Shown in pieces: positions 39,780 through 48,503 of a DNA stretch of 64,000 bases. The first letter of the stretch is position 1. Every line of letters begins with the position of its first letter. Source of the stretch: JAQBVV01 sp965249205 (GTDB lineage Bacteria > Acidobacteriota > Vicinamibacteria > Vicinamibacterales > UBA2999); contig CBDFLL010000003.1 of assembly GCA_965249205.1 (NCBI GenBank), positions 186,001 through 250,000 on the forward strand. The letters are read 5' to 3'. The notes beneath the pieces were generated by a model, which made no database searches, was not told the origin of the DNA, and saw only the letters and a program-made list of their open reading frames with translations. The translations under genes were made by a program, and so were the position numbers.

Positions 39780-40269
39780 CCGCGGAGACTGGCGGCATTG
39801 GGTAGACCACGACCGGGACTGCCAGGACACGCGCCAGGAGGTTCTGATCGCCGAGGCCGAGGGTGCGCCCGTCATGCAGGCCGGCGGCTGTCGCGTGGCC
39901 CGTGGTGTCTGGATCGACCCTTATACCGGTGAGCGCTTCACCGTTCCGCGACGACTCGACGTCGATCACATGGTCCCACTGGGCTGGGCCCAGGCGCATG
40001 GTGGGGCCACCTGGACCGCTGAGCGGCGTGAACTGTTCGCCAACAGCCTTGAGGACCCCGACCACCTGGTCGCGGTCAGCGCCCGTGCGAACCGACAGAA
40101 GGGTGCGAGAGGTCCGGACGAGTGGGTGCCGTCGCATCAGGCGTCCTGGTGCTGGTACGGACTCGCGTGGTCGCGGATCGTGACCGCGTGGGAGTTCACG
40201 CTATCGGCCGAAGAGGCGATCGCGATCGTGCGGCTGACGGCGACCTGCAGCGCGGCAGAGGTGAATTGA
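39694..40269 (+). CDS. Secreted HNH (DUF1524-type) nuclease
   Basis: 191 aa from the ATG at 39694 with AAAGGGGGA upstream. The signal peptide is MLSLLLLLSGAAWAQ. The nuclease core is TGERFTVPRRLDVDHMVPLGWAQAHGG, with the DH of the HNH motif, then LEDPDHLVAVSARANRQKG. Similar secreted nucleases degrade extracellular DNA. In a prophage it could act in the periplasm or outside the cell, perhaps against incoming DNA or to release nucleotides after lysis. Not in an operon with its neighbours. Confidence 0.82.
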   Translation: MAKSTLGRMLSLLLLLSGAAWAQEPAPYNRGDWRHWVDHDRDCQDTRQEVLIAEAEGAPVMQAGGCRVARGVWIDPYTGERFTVPRRLDVDHMVPLGWAQAHGGATWTAERRELFANSLEDPDHLVAVSARANRQKGARGPDEWVPSHQASWCWYGLAWSRIVTAWEFTLSAEEAIAIVRLTATCSAAEVN

Positions 40270-40397
40270 GAAGCGGACCCCGGACGCGGTTGGTCCCCGC
40301 GCCCGAGGCCCTGAGTGACAGTACTCGCTGTCGACGCAGCGTGTTCCATCACCTGGCGAGATCTATCGGTTCGCCAGGGGAGAGGTCCTGCCTGCGG

Positions 40398-41702
40398 ATG
40401 CCCAAGAAATCGACCACGCGTGCAAATCGAGCGACGACACGTGCAGAACCACGCACCATTCAGCAACTCGTGGCCGACCCGCAGAACGCGCGTCGGCATC
40501 CGGAGCGGAACCTCGAGATGATCGAAACGTCCCTCCGTGACGTCGGCGCCGCGCGGAGCATCGTCATCGACGAAACCAACGGCATCCTCGCCGGCGAGGG
40601 CGTCACACGTGCCGCCGCGGCCGCCGGTCTCACCAGGCTCCGGGTGATCGACGGCGACGGCGACGAGCTGGTTGCCGTTCGCCGGCGTGGGCTGACGCCG
40701 GACCAGAAGACCCGGCTCGCGCTCTACGACAACCGCACGGGTGAGCTGGCCGAGTGGGACGCGGAGATCCTGGACCGCCTGGTCGCGGCCGGGACCGACC
40801 TGTCGGCGTTCTGGTCGAAGGACGAGCTCGACCAGCTGCTCGAGGAGGTCCACCGCACGACCGGGCTGACGGACCCGGATGCGGTACCGGAAGAGCGACC
40901 CACGGACATCGTCGAGGGCGACCTGTTCGAACTCGGCCGGCATCGCCTGCTGTGCGGCGACAGTACGAGGGCGGCCGACATCGAGCATCTGCTGGCCGGC
41001 GCGGTGCCGCCCTTGATGGTCACCGACCCGCCCTACGGCGTGGACTACGACCCCAGCTGGCGGCTCAAGGCGGGCGTGTCACAAGGCCAGGGCAAGCTCG
41101 GCAAGGTCCTGAACGACGACCAAGCCGATTGGACCGAGGCCTGGCGGCTGTTCCCAGGGGCGGCTGCCTACGTGTGGCATGCCGGACTGAAGTCCTCGAT
41201 CGTCCAGTCCTCGCTCGAGCGGGCCCAGTTCACACTCCGGGCGCAGATCATCTGGGCGAAGGATCGGCTGGCGCTCTCACGCGGCGACTACCACTGGCAG
41301 CACGAGCCGTGCTGGTACGGCGTGCGCGACGGGCGACCAGGGCGGCGCACCGCGGACCGCTCACAGTCCACGCTCTGGCGCATCGAGACGCCATCGGCGC
41401 TCGAGCACCCGCCGGAAGCGGTGACCACCGTCTGGGAGATCCCCACGCGTGAGGATGGCGGCCACGGGCACGGCACGCAGAAGCCCGTCGAGTGCATGGC
41501 GCGCCCGATGCGCAACCACCACGCGCCGGAGATCTTCGAGCCGTTCTGCGGCAGCGGATCGTCCATCATCGCCGCCGAGACGCTGGGGCGGCGCTGCTAC
41601 GCCAACGAGCTCAATCCGACGTATGTCCAGCTCGACATCGACCGCTGGGAGGCGTTCACGGGGAAGACGGCCGTCAAGGTCGGCGAGGCGGCCCGTGCCT
41701 GA
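40398..41702 (+). CDS. ParB-domain plus N6-adenine methyltransferase fusion
   Basis: 434 aa. The ParB/sulfiredoxin-like domain is at residues about 20-150 (NARRHPERNLEMIETSLRDVGAARSIVIDETNGILAGEGV). The methyltransferase follows, with LLCGDST, TDPPYGVDYD near residue 213, and motif I EPFCGSGSSIIAAE near residue 381. Such fusions are common just before phage terminase genes and may modify DNA or mark packaging or replication sites. Confidence 0.9.
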   Translation: MPKKSTTRANRATTRAEPRTIQQLVADPQNARRHPERNLEMIETSLRDVGAARSIVIDETNGILAGEGVTRAAAAAGLTRLRVIDGDGDELVAVRRRGLTPDQKTRLALYDNRTGELAEWDAEILDRLVAAGTDLSAFWSKDELDQLLEEVHRTTGLTDPDAVPEERPTDIVEGDLFELGRHRLLCGDSTRAADIEHLLAGAVPPLMVTDPPYGVDYDPSWRLKAGVSQGQGKLGKVLNDDQADWTEAWRLFPGAAAYVWHAGLKSSIVQSSLERAQFTLRAQIIWAKDRLALSRGDYHWQHEPCWYGVRDGRPGRRTADRSQSTLWRIETPSALEHPPEAVTTVWEIPTREDGGHGHGTQKPVECMARPMRNHHAPEIFEPFCGSGSSIIAAETLGRRCYANELNPTYVQLDIDRWEAFTGKTAVKVGEAARA

Positions 41703-42015
41703 GGCCCGAGCACTGGACCCGGTGGCGTTGATCTTCCTGGCCGACGATCGGGACGCGCAGCGCCTGGCGGTGGCCTGGCCGACGCTCGGGGCGCGACCCC
41801 GGCCACGCAAGACCGACCAGGTGATGTTCAGTAAGTGGGCCGCGATCTCCGGCGTGCACATCTACGAGGTGCGCCGGCTCGGGCCGGTCCTGTTCGAGCA
41901 CGGCATCTGTAGCCGCGCCGGCACGACCGATCCGTTGGCGATGCGCTACATCAGAGGCATCCTGGCGAAGAGTATCGCGCGCGGGGGCAAGGCCAAGGAG
42001 CGAACCGGCGGATGA
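41695..42015 (+). CDS. Hypothetical phage protein, terminase-proximal
   Basis: 106 aa from a GTG overlapping the upstream gene. VMFSKWAAISGVHIYEVRRLGPVLFEHGIC...MRYIRGILAKSIAR is helical; this type of protein sits between ParB-methyltransferase and terminase genes in other phages. Function unknown. Confidence 0.55.
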   Translation: MPEARALDPVALIFLADDRDAQRLAVAWPTLGARPRPRKTDQVMFSKWAAISGVHIYEVRRLGPVLFEHGICSRAGTTDPLAMRYIRGILAKSIARGGKAKERTGG

Positions 42016-42230
42016 CCGCGTTGCGTCCGCGGGCGAACGACGAGCCGGCGCGGGTGCGGTGTCCGCACTGCGGGAGCCAGAAGAACCGTGTGCTGCGGGT
42101 GCGGTGTCGCCGTTCGGACTTCGCGGTCGTCCGCCGGCATCGCTGCGAGGATTGCCACCAGCGCTTCTCGAGTACCCAACAGGTCAACGGCGAGCCCGGT
42201 GCCATGGGACCCGCCGACGGCTATACCTGA
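42012..42230 (+). CDS. Small zinc-ribbon DNA-binding protein
   Basis: 72 aa, ATGA overlap. RCPHCGSQKNRVLRVRCRRSDFAVVRRHRCEDCHQRFSS has two CxxC pairs, like NrdR or Ogr-type zinc ribbons. Possible late-gene transcription regulator. Confidence 0.65.
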   Translation: MTALRPRANDEPARVRCPHCGSQKNRVLRVRCRRSDFAVVRRHRCEDCHQRFSSTQQVNGEPGAMGPADGYT

Positions 42231-42329
42231 TCGCTTGGCGCTGCCGTGGGTGGGTGGGTGCGCGGCCTGGCAGGTTGACGATTTCCATCTTGAGCGGCCG
42301 CTGGCCTCCCATGACCTCAACGAGGAACC

Positions 42330-42430
42330 GGCGGATCTGGACGAGCAAGCCTACCGCTACAACAACCGGAAGGACGCCACGGACTTCGATCGATGCAAGG
42401 TAGCAGCTCCGCAGATCGTCGGTAAGCCGG
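42330..42430 (+). pseudogene. IS1595 transposase C-terminal fragment
   Basis: DEQAYRYNNRKDATDFDR and PQIVGK match the C-terminus of the transposase at 36233 (DEQAYRYNNRKDATDFDR, SQVVGK). Only the last ~35 codons remain. Confidence 0.8.
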
Positions 42431-42513
42431 CCTTGAGGATCTGGTAGAAGAGTTTGAGCGCCAGCGAGGCCGGGTGCTGGTCATCTGGAGCGTTATGGGT
42501 ACGCTTCCCCTGA

Positions 42514-43010
42514 TGCCGGACCATAGAATGTTGGACTTTCGGGCGCTCTGGAAGGAGTCGCCATGCGGAAGTCCGGGGGAAGCCTTCCGACATGCCCCGG
42601 CTGGTGACGGCCCTGCGGAGACGTCCCCGCCGACGGGTCGCGACGGGCCGCCCACGACCGTTGTCGCCCACCGCCATCAATCACGTCTGGGCGTACGATT
42701 TCATTTTCGACACCTGCGCGGACGGCCGTACGCTGAAGTGCCTGACCGTCGTCGATGAGTGGACTCGACGACGAGTGCTTGTTGCTCGAGTGGTTCCGGA
42801 ATCGACTCGAAGCGAAGATCGGGATCGAGGGCTGGCGGCGGCACTACAACGAGGTGCGACCGCACCAGAGCCTCGGCTATCTGACGCCAGCCGAATTCAA
42901 AGCGGCACAGCGTACTGACGCGGGTGACGGGGGGCGCTGCACAGGACGACCACGACGAACGAAGAACTGCTGTAACCGGCGCTGTTCTCAAGTAATCACT
43001 GGTCCGAAGA
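42514..43010 (+). pseudogene. Internally deleted IS3-family element
   Basis: An orfB-like fragment VWAYDFIFDTCADGRTLKCLTVVDEWTR (first catalytic aspartate region) is joined by a deletion and frame change to DECLLLEWFRNRLEAKIGIEGWRRHYNEVRPHQSLGYLTPAEF, the IS3 ending. CGGACCA near 42518 and TGGTCCG near 43000 could be the inverted termini. Confidence 0.75.
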
Positions 43011-43262
43011 AACCAGGCACGTCAAGCCTACCCCGGATCGTCACCTCGGTAGGAACTCACGAGCCCACTGGGATCGGTTGGGTGCATCTCTTTGCAGGCA
43101 GGATCAGATCTTGCCCCAGTGCCAGTGCAGAAGACGATTTTTCGGCGGTTCGTTTGTGCTCATAGAAGACTCACCAGGTGAAGACGGGGGGGGACGTCAC
43201 TGCATCACAAAGGAAAGCTTCAACATTAGATCGTATGTCGTAGATTCAACGTGGCTCAGCAC
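43011..43262. other. Intergenic remnant zone with a repeated 5' gene end
   Basis: The only structure is the minus-strand start ATGAGCACAAACGAACCG at 43163, which repeats at 45086 (ATGAGCACAGCCGAACCG). Bases 43143-43176 and 45066-45099 match with three differences. The reading here stops after 19 codons (ends LLHWHWGKI). It is the front of a lost gene. Confidence 0.5.
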
Positions 43263-43476
43263 CCCAAAAACATGACGGTTGCGCCTACGCCTGGCGGGAT
43301 GCAGGTAGTGCGTCGGCAGCTCTACCGGCAGTTTGGGTTGGACCAGGCCATGGCGGGCGACAAGTCTACCCTCAGTAACTTCCGCGCGGACTGTCTCCGC
43401 GAGCTGAAAAAATCAACCGCTCCTGGCCGGACCTGCACTATCAGACGGTCACGGGGGCGCTCGTCCTCTCGCCGTA
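43263..43476 (+). pseudogene. Plasmid RepA C-terminal remnant with frameshift
   Basis: VRRQLYRQFGLDQAMAGDKSTLSNFRADCLRELKK continues, after a one-base change in a run of six A (43410-43415), as INRSWPDLHYQTVTGALVLSP-stop. This is the pattern of RepA_C plasmid initiators. Most of the protein is missing. The A-run could also allow slippage, but truncation argues for a dead gene. Confidence 0.6.
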
Positions 43477-43517
43477 GACGTAAGCGCCGAAGAGCGACCT
43501 CCTGGTGCACATCATTG

Positions 43518-44168
43518 TCAGGTCCGTTGGGATCGGACCCTGAACTGGAACGTTTCACCTTCGTACTTGTAATCCTTGCTGTTCCGCCCACCAGGCAGGC
43601 CTTCGCTTAAGCCGCTGGACAGACCACCGCACCCTACGATGCACCTACCGTCGAAATTGTACCAAGTTCTATCACCACAACCCTCCCCCTCGATATTTGG
43701 GCCACCGTCGTTAAAGGAGAGTAGAAACTTGTCTTCGTAATTACACGTTTTATCCGGTTGACTGGGACAAGGTACGCTTGTTCCGTCTGGATCAAATGAC
43801 TTTAACCCCATTATCTCGAAGTCTTGTTCTTCCGATGGAGAGAAAGGTTGTGACAACGCGCCAGTCACTACCTGTCTTTCTGTCCCGTGCCAGTTAGAAG
43901 AGGTGGCTATCATCTTAGGCGCAAAGGCGAATGTAGTATCCCCAGTGTTTGCCACCGTTCCTCTGATGTTGTATGTGTCATTACCAGCAGGCTCCACACG
44001 AAGGTTCGAAACTGTGAGGTGACCACTGGTTTGCGGAGCGGTCAGAGCGGTCAGAGCGGTCAGAGCGGTCGGAGCGGTCAGAGCGGTCGGAGCGGTCGGA
44101 CCGCTGGTGCAACCCAGAAAGCCAACCCAAAAGACCAACGTCGTTACTGAACATCCAATTCTCTTCAC
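43518..44168 (-). CDS. Lipoprotein with tandem TAL repeat
   Basis: 216 aa from the GTG at 44168 with GGGAGGAG upstream. Lipobox VGFLGC gives Cys20. A repeat APTALTAPTALTALTALTAP follows, encoded by 9-bp direct repeats. The rest contains LTVSNLRVEPAGNDTYNIRGTVANTGD, a FxLIV-type beta-sandwich, and several cysteines. Lower GC than its neighbours suggests transfer. Probable outer-membrane or periplasmic cargo. Confidence 0.75.
   Translation of the reverse strand: MKRIGCSVTTLVFWVGFLGCTSGPTAPTALTAPTALTALTALTAPQTSGHLTVSNLRVEPAGNDTYNIRGTVANTGDTTFAFAPKMIATSSNWHGTERQVVTGALSQPFSPSEEQDFEIMGLKSFDPDGTSVPCPSQPDKTCNYEDKFLLSFNDGGPNIEGEGCGDRTWYNFDGRCIVGCGGLSSGLSEGLPGGRNSKDYKYEGETFQFRVRSQRT
44035..44102. repeat. 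9-bp tandem repeat (GAGCGGTCA/G)
   Basis: About seven units of GAGCGGTC plus A or G in phase with the reading frame, coding Thr-Ala-Leu or Thr-Ala-Pro near the lipoprotein N-terminus. A likely site of length variation. Confidence 0.85.
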
Positions 44169-44274
44169 TTAGAGCTCCTCCCTGGCTCACGGACGAAACC
44201 AATGACCGGCCACAGCAGAAGTGGACCCCGAAACCTGGACAGCGGCTTAAGCGGCCGGGTGTTCGAGGCACCCA

Positions 44275-44526
44275 ACCGGGATTTCCGATTTGCCTTCCCC
44301 GAACAGGCCGATGCTACACCCGTGAGCCGGTTGCAAGCGGTTTTTCTGATCGCCGACACTCCAGCGCCCTGAACCCCAGAGCCGGGGACCGTCCCGGCCT
44401 GACATCCACCTGAATCAGCTCGGTTCCACTGCATTTCTCGGACACCTCTCCATGCCTGTGCTCTTTCTTTCGCCACCGTTCTTCGCTGCACTCGTCGACC
44501 GTTAGCTCGCTGGGATCGGCAGCGCC
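44275..44526. repeat. Diverged ~240-bp repeat, copy B
   Basis: Matches copy A (39061-39298) in ordered blocks: ATTTCCGATTTGCCTTCCC, GCTACACCCG, CGGACACCTCTCC, GACCGTTAGC, CAGCGCC. It lies between two minus-strand lipoprotein genes. No gene is seen. Confidence 0.5.
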
Positions 44527-44563
44527 CAGATTCGCCGCAGCATCGCCCCGAACAGGCGCCGTG

Positions 44564-44851
44564 TCAGGTGGCTCTCCGCGAGCAGCAGCCATCGAACTGC
44601 GGATCGATCATCATCCGCCCCGTGGTGTCGATGTAGCCCCACTTGCCGGTCTCGCTGTCGCCAATCCGGACCGCCGCTAGCCCTTCGCTGAAGCTCAGTG
44701 CGGAATCGAACTGCGGATTGATGGCAAAAGTCCCCGGTGCTCGCGTGCGATCGCTGACGGTGGAGGAGGTGTCGTCGGTGGTGGGAGTCGCGCCGCACGC
44801 TGCAAGCCACAGCGTCAGCGCTACGAGATAGAGTTCGGAGAATCGAATCAC
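44564..44851 (-). pseudogene. Truncated WG-repeat lipoprotein
   Basis: 95 aa from the GTG at 44851 with AAGGAGG upstream. Lipobox LAACG. One and a half WG repeats remain (AINPQFDSALSFSEGLAAVRIGD, KWGYIDTTGRMMIDPQFDG), then the frame runs out. WG proteins usually have many repeats, so the 3' part is lost. Confidence 0.65.
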
Positions 44852-44897
44852 GATAACCTCCTTGTACGTCGCTCTGGGGAGAGATTGGCGCGATCAC

Positions 44898-45132
44898 CGC
44901 TCACCCGGCCCACCAGACTGCTCTTCCGCTGGCCGGGAGGCCATCCATGCCTTGAGCGCCTCGTTCGTGGCTCGCTGAAGGCTCATATGCGCGGCCGACG
45001 CCGCGTCGCTTGAGAAGACGCTCAGCGACCGGTAAGCCCCGCCTGGGGCCGCGCGGAGCGCGTGGCGGCGGTTCGGCTGTGCTCATAGAAGACTCGCCAC
45101 GTACCGGATAACAGGAGGAATCACCAACGCTA
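44898..45132. other. Remnant zone without a convincing gene
   Basis: Contains the second copy of the repeated 5' gene end (45066-45099; minus-strand ATG at 45086) and an open frame ending near 44900 with no domain. I see nothing else. Confidence 0.4.
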
Positions 45133-45461
45133 CCATTGCCCCACGCATCCACCCAGCACGGCGGCGGAGAAGTAATACCACCGGCTGACACTCAGCGTCT
45201 CGTTTTTGATCGCCGGGTCCAGCGCGGTGTAGGCGCCCTCGATCCGCCGCGCCAGACCTTCCATCCGCGCGATCGCCGCTTCGCCGCCTGCTCGGCCTGC
45301 GCGACGACGCCGATCATCGTCGCGTAGAGGGCCTGGACGGCGAGAATCCAGAGCGCGAGAACCGGCCCCAAGATGAACGCCACGAATCGTCCATCGCTCA
45401 GTCGGCATGCGCGAATCCTCGCACCCCGGAGACGATCAGGAGATCCGCCCCCCCCCGTCAC
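45133..45461 (-). pseudogene. Membrane protein gene with a frameshift
   Basis: One frame gives FVAFILGPVLALWILAVQALYATMIGVVAQAEQAA, the next gives EAAIARMEGLARRIEGAYTALDPAIKNETLSVSRWYYF. Joined by a one-base shift near 45290 these make a single protein of about 100 aa with membrane helices at both ends, similar in layout to phage or secretion-linked membrane proteins. Could be a real break or a sequencing error. Confidence 0.4.
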
Positions 45462-45572
45462 CGGTGCCGTGTTTGGTCACCCCGCCTTCTCGGTATCCTC
45501 TGGTTGCCGTCTTTTGCCACACCGTACGGGAGGATCTCCATGCGCCAGCCTTGGCCTGTCTGTGCAGCCTGA

Positions 45573-45998
45573 ATGCCCACAGCCTTACTCCGTCCATGCC
45601 CGGCTGCTGGTGGAACATGCCCCGAGCTCACCGAGGGTGGACCATGTGCCGCGCACGCCAAGCAACGGGAGCAGCGCCGCGGCAGCGCGGCTCGTCGCGG
45701 CTACGGCCGACGGTGGGAAGCCTTCAGGCGGTTCTTCGTCTCCGCCCTCGTCACCGCCGGCATCACACCCGCCTGCGGTGCCAGCCTGCCGGGTGGACCG
45801 CACACCAGGCAGTACAGCCACTGCGCGGCCGACGGACGGCTCGAGGTGCGCCACCTCCACCTGGACCACGAGCCGCCGCTGACAGACGACGAGCGGCAGC
45901 ACAGCCGCACGGTGTGCGACCGGGCGCGCGTCGGCCTGCTGTGTTCGTCGTGCCATGCACGGAAGACCCAGACCGAACAGGTCCGAGGTGTCGCGTGA
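45573..45998 (+). CDS. Phage HNH endonuclease beside terminase
   Basis: 141 aa. RRGYGRRWEAFRRFFVSALVTAGITPACG starts the domain. HLHLDHEPPL supplies the HNH histidines and VGLLCSSCHARKT the zinc pair. In HK97-like phages an HNH protein next to TerS/TerL is needed for efficient cos-site packaging cleavage. Its stop overlaps the next ATG. Confidence 0.85.
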   Translation: MPTALLRPCPAAGGTCPELTEGGPCAAHAKQREQRRGSAARRGYGRRWEAFRRFFVSALVTAGITPACGASLPGGPHTRQYSHCAADGRLEVRHLHLDHEPPLTDDERQHSRTVCDRARVGLLCSSCHARKTQTEQVRGVA

Positions 45999-46183
45999 TG
46001 AGGACGCCGGCTAGCCGCCCAGCGCGACGTAACACGGCGCCGGCCGTACTCACGGCACCGGGGGGGCTAGGTCGCGATTCTTCCAGCACCGTGTGCCTGC
46101 GGACCGCGCCGGTGGTTTCCGCGCGTGACCGCGAAATGAAATTTGTGGGCGGTGGCAATGTTTCCGGGACCGAGAGGGCGTGA
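45998..46183 (+). CDS. Hypothetical small protein between HNH and TerS
   Basis: 61 aa, TGATG overlap with the HNH gene and 3 bp before the terminase small subunit. Basic, no motif. It may only be a spacer frame. Confidence 0.35.
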   Translation: MRTPASRPARRNTAPAVLTAPGGLGRDSSSTVCLRTAPVVSARDREMKFVGGGNVSGTERA

Positions 46184-46186
46184 CGC

Positions 46187-46672
46187 ATGGCCGGTCGGCG
46201 ACCGACGTCCGCGGCGATCAAGCTGGTCACGGGCAACCCGGGGAAGCGCCGGGTGCGGGCGGACGAGCCGGTCGCGGTCCCGGGGTGGCCGGCCACGCCG
46301 CCTGGACTCGGGACCGTCGCCGCGGCCGAATGGGTGCGCCTGGCCAGGCTCCTCGCGGGCGAGCTGCGCCTCACGCCAGCCGACGGCCCGCATCTGTTGG
46401 TGGCCGCCAAGGCCTACGGGACGGCGCTCGCATTCGAGAAGCGGGCCCGCCAACGCGGACTGCCGCACGACGAGTGGCGGCGGTTCAAGACCGGCGAGCG
46501 CATGCAGTGGGACGCATATCGGAAAGCCCTCAATGACCTCTGCCTCAGCCAAGGCACCCGGGCGCGCGCGCACACGGGCGGGCGCGGCCAGTCGCCGTCG
46601 AAGCTCGACGGCTTCCTCCGCGGCACAGCCGGTGGTAAAGCCCGTTCGTCGCCGTCGTCGCGCCGCGCGTAA
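46187..46672 (+). CDS. terS: Terminase small subunit, P27 family
   Basis: 161 aa. N-terminus MAGRRPTSAAIKLVTGNPGKR is the P27-family signature; WVRLARLLAGELRLTPAD and LVAAKAYGTALAFEKR follow. Recognises phage DNA for packaging. Its 3' end overlaps the large subunit start by 41 bases. Confidence 0.9.
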   Translation: MAGRRPTSAAIKLVTGNPGKRRVRADEPVAVPGWPATPPGLGTVAAAEWVRLARLLAGELRLTPADGPHLLVAAKAYGTALAFEKRARQRGLPHDEWRRFKTGERMQWDAYRKALNDLCLSQGTRARAHTGGRGQSPSKLDGFLRGTAGGKARSSPSSRRA

Positions 46673-48503
46673 CGACGCGGTCACCGCGTACGCGCGGGCG
46701 GTCGATGCCGGCAGGATCCTCGCGGGTCGGCCGGTGCGTTTGGCGTGTGCCCGCCACCTCCGCGATCTGGATGCGCAGGGCACGCCGGCGTTTCCGTTCG
46801 TGTTCACGCCCGCGCGCGCGGAGCGGCTGTTCTCGTTCTTCCGCGACTTTCTCACCCTGGACGACGGTGCGCCGTTTGAACTGATGCCCTGGCTACAGTT
46901 CGTCTTCGGCTCGATCGCGGGCTGGGTCGACGCCGAGGGGTTGCGCCGCTTCCAGACCGGGTTCCTGGAAACGGCGAAAGGCACCGGCAAGACACCGGCG
47001 GCGGCCGGCTTCGGCCTGTTCGGCCTGGTGGCGGACGACGAGCAGTCGGCGGAGGTCTACTCGCTCGGGGTCAACGGCGACCAGGCGATCTATTTGTTCC
47101 AGTTCGCCAAGGCGATGGCGGAGCGGTCGGACGACCTGCGTGACCTGCTCGACATCGGGGAGCGGAACCTGGCCTGGCTCGATCGGCGGTCGTTCTTCCG
47201 CCCGCTGACCTCAGAGGGGCGCAGCCTCGACAACAAACGGCCGCACATCGCGCTCATCGATGAGCTGCACGAACATCCGAGCGACGTCATTGCCGACAAG
47301 ATGAAGCTCGGGTTCAAGGGGCGCGCGCAGCCGTTCCGGCTCGAGCTGACCAACTCCGGCCACGACAAGACCTCGGTCTGTTGGGACCATCACGACTATG
47401 CCCTCAAGGTGCTCGACCGGGTCATCGACGACGAGCGCTGGTTCGCCTACGTGTGCCAGCTCGACCCGTGCGAGGCCTGCCGGGAGGCGGGCGCGACCCA
47501 GCCGAGCGACGGCTGCCCCCGGTGCGACGACTGGACCGACGAGCGGGTGTGGTTGAAGACGCACCCGAGCCTCGGCGTCACGATTCAGGTCGAGCGGATC
47601 CGGGAGTTCGTACGGACGGCGCTGCACAGCCCGCGCGAGCAGAACCGGGTCAAGCGGCTGTACTTTTGCCTGTGGACACAGTCACACACGATCTGGCTCC
47701 CGACGGACACGTGGGATGCCTGCCGGGTCGAGCCGCTGCCGCCGCGCCGGGACGTGCCGAGCGCCGCGGCCTTCGATATGTCGATGAAGGTCGACTTGAC
47801 GGCCGGGGTGGTCGCGCAGCGCATCGAGGATCCGCCCGAGACGGAGCCCGAGGAGGTGGAGCTCGAAGAGCACGACAACGGGCAGACGGTGCGCAGGCTC
47901 TGGAGCGTCAACTATTCGATCGACCTGCATCCGTACTTCTGGATTCCGGAAGACACGCTGATCGAGCGGGTCCGGCACGAGCGCATCCCGTATGACGTGT
48001 GGAAGAGGCTGGGGCACCTCCGGACGACGCCGGGCCCGGTCATCGATCACCACCTGATTCACGACCAGTTCGTCACCGAGATCGGACCGCGGTTCAACGT
48101 CCAGCGCATCGGCTATGACCCGTACAACGCCACGGAGTTCGCGGTCGGCCTCCGCGATCGCGCGAAGTACACCGTTGTGGAGGTCGGACAGGGGCGGAAG
48201 CTGTCGGAGTTCATCAAGCTGTTTGAGGCCTTGGTCCGACTGCGACGCGTGCGCCACACCGGCAACCTGGTCCTGGCCTGGTGCGTGTCGAACAGCGAGC
48301 CCAAGCAGGACCGGTACGAGAACGTCTGGCTCGAGAAGAGTGGACCCACGAAACGCATCGACGGCGCGATCGCGGCGGTCATGGCAGTGAGCCAGGTGAT
48401 CGTGCTGCCGGCGCCGCGATCGAGCCGACGTGGCCGAGCGCGTGTCTGGACACCAGAGGGATTCAGGGAGGTGGGGGGTGATGTGTCGCAGCCTACTGCG
48501 TAG
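46632..48503 (+). CDS. terL: Terminase large subunit
   Basis: 623 aa from the GTG at 46632, the first plausible start within terS. Walker A-like loop ETAKGTGKT near residue 113, Walker B HIALIDELHEH near residue 204. The nuclease domain begins AAFDMSMKVDLTAG with an active-site aspartate, and a later GYDPYNATEFA fits the second acidic site. A zinc-like insertion CEACREAGATQPSDGCPRC lies between the domains. ATP-driven packaging motor and cutter. Confidence 0.95.
   Translation: MVKPVRRRRRAARNDAVTAYARAVDAGRILAGRPVRLACARHLRDLDAQGTPAFPFVFTPARAERLFSFFRDFLTLDDGAPFELMPWLQFVFGSIAGWVDAEGLRRFQTGFLETAKGTGKTPAAAGFGLFGLVADDEQSAEVYSLGVNGDQAIYLFQFAKAMAERSDDLRDLLDIGERNLAWLDRRSFFRPLTSEGRSLDNKRPHIALIDELHEHPSDVIADKMKLGFKGRAQPFRLELTNSGHDKTSVCWDHHDYALKVLDRVIDDERWFAYVCQLDPCEACREAGATQPSDGCPRCDDWTDERVWLKTHPSLGVTIQVERIREFVRTALHSPREQNRVKRLYFCLWTQSHTIWLPTDTWDACRVEPLPPRRDVPSAAAFDMSMKVDLTAGVVAQRIEDPPETEPEEVELEEHDNGQTVRRLWSVNYSIDLHPYFWIPEDTLIERVRHERIPYDVWKRLGHLRTTPGPVIDHHLIHDQFVTEIGPRFNVQRIGYDPYNATEFAVGLRDRAKYTVVEVGQGRKLSEFIKLFEALVRLRRVRHTGNLVLAWCVSNSEPKQDRYENVWLEKSGPTKRIDGAIAAVMAVSQVIVLPAPRSSRRGRARVWTPEGFREVGGDVSQPTA

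Noticed and set aside
43410..43415. Programmed frameshift at A6 in the RepA fragment
   Set aside because: The gene lacks most of its length, so simple decay or sequencing error is more likely.
44035..44102. CRISPR-like array
   Set aside because: Repeats are 9 bp, contiguous and in frame; no spacers.
39061..44526. The paired ~240-bp repeats as integron attC sites
   Set aside because: CCGTTAGC is present but no matching inverse core at the other end, and no imperfect palindrome of attC type.
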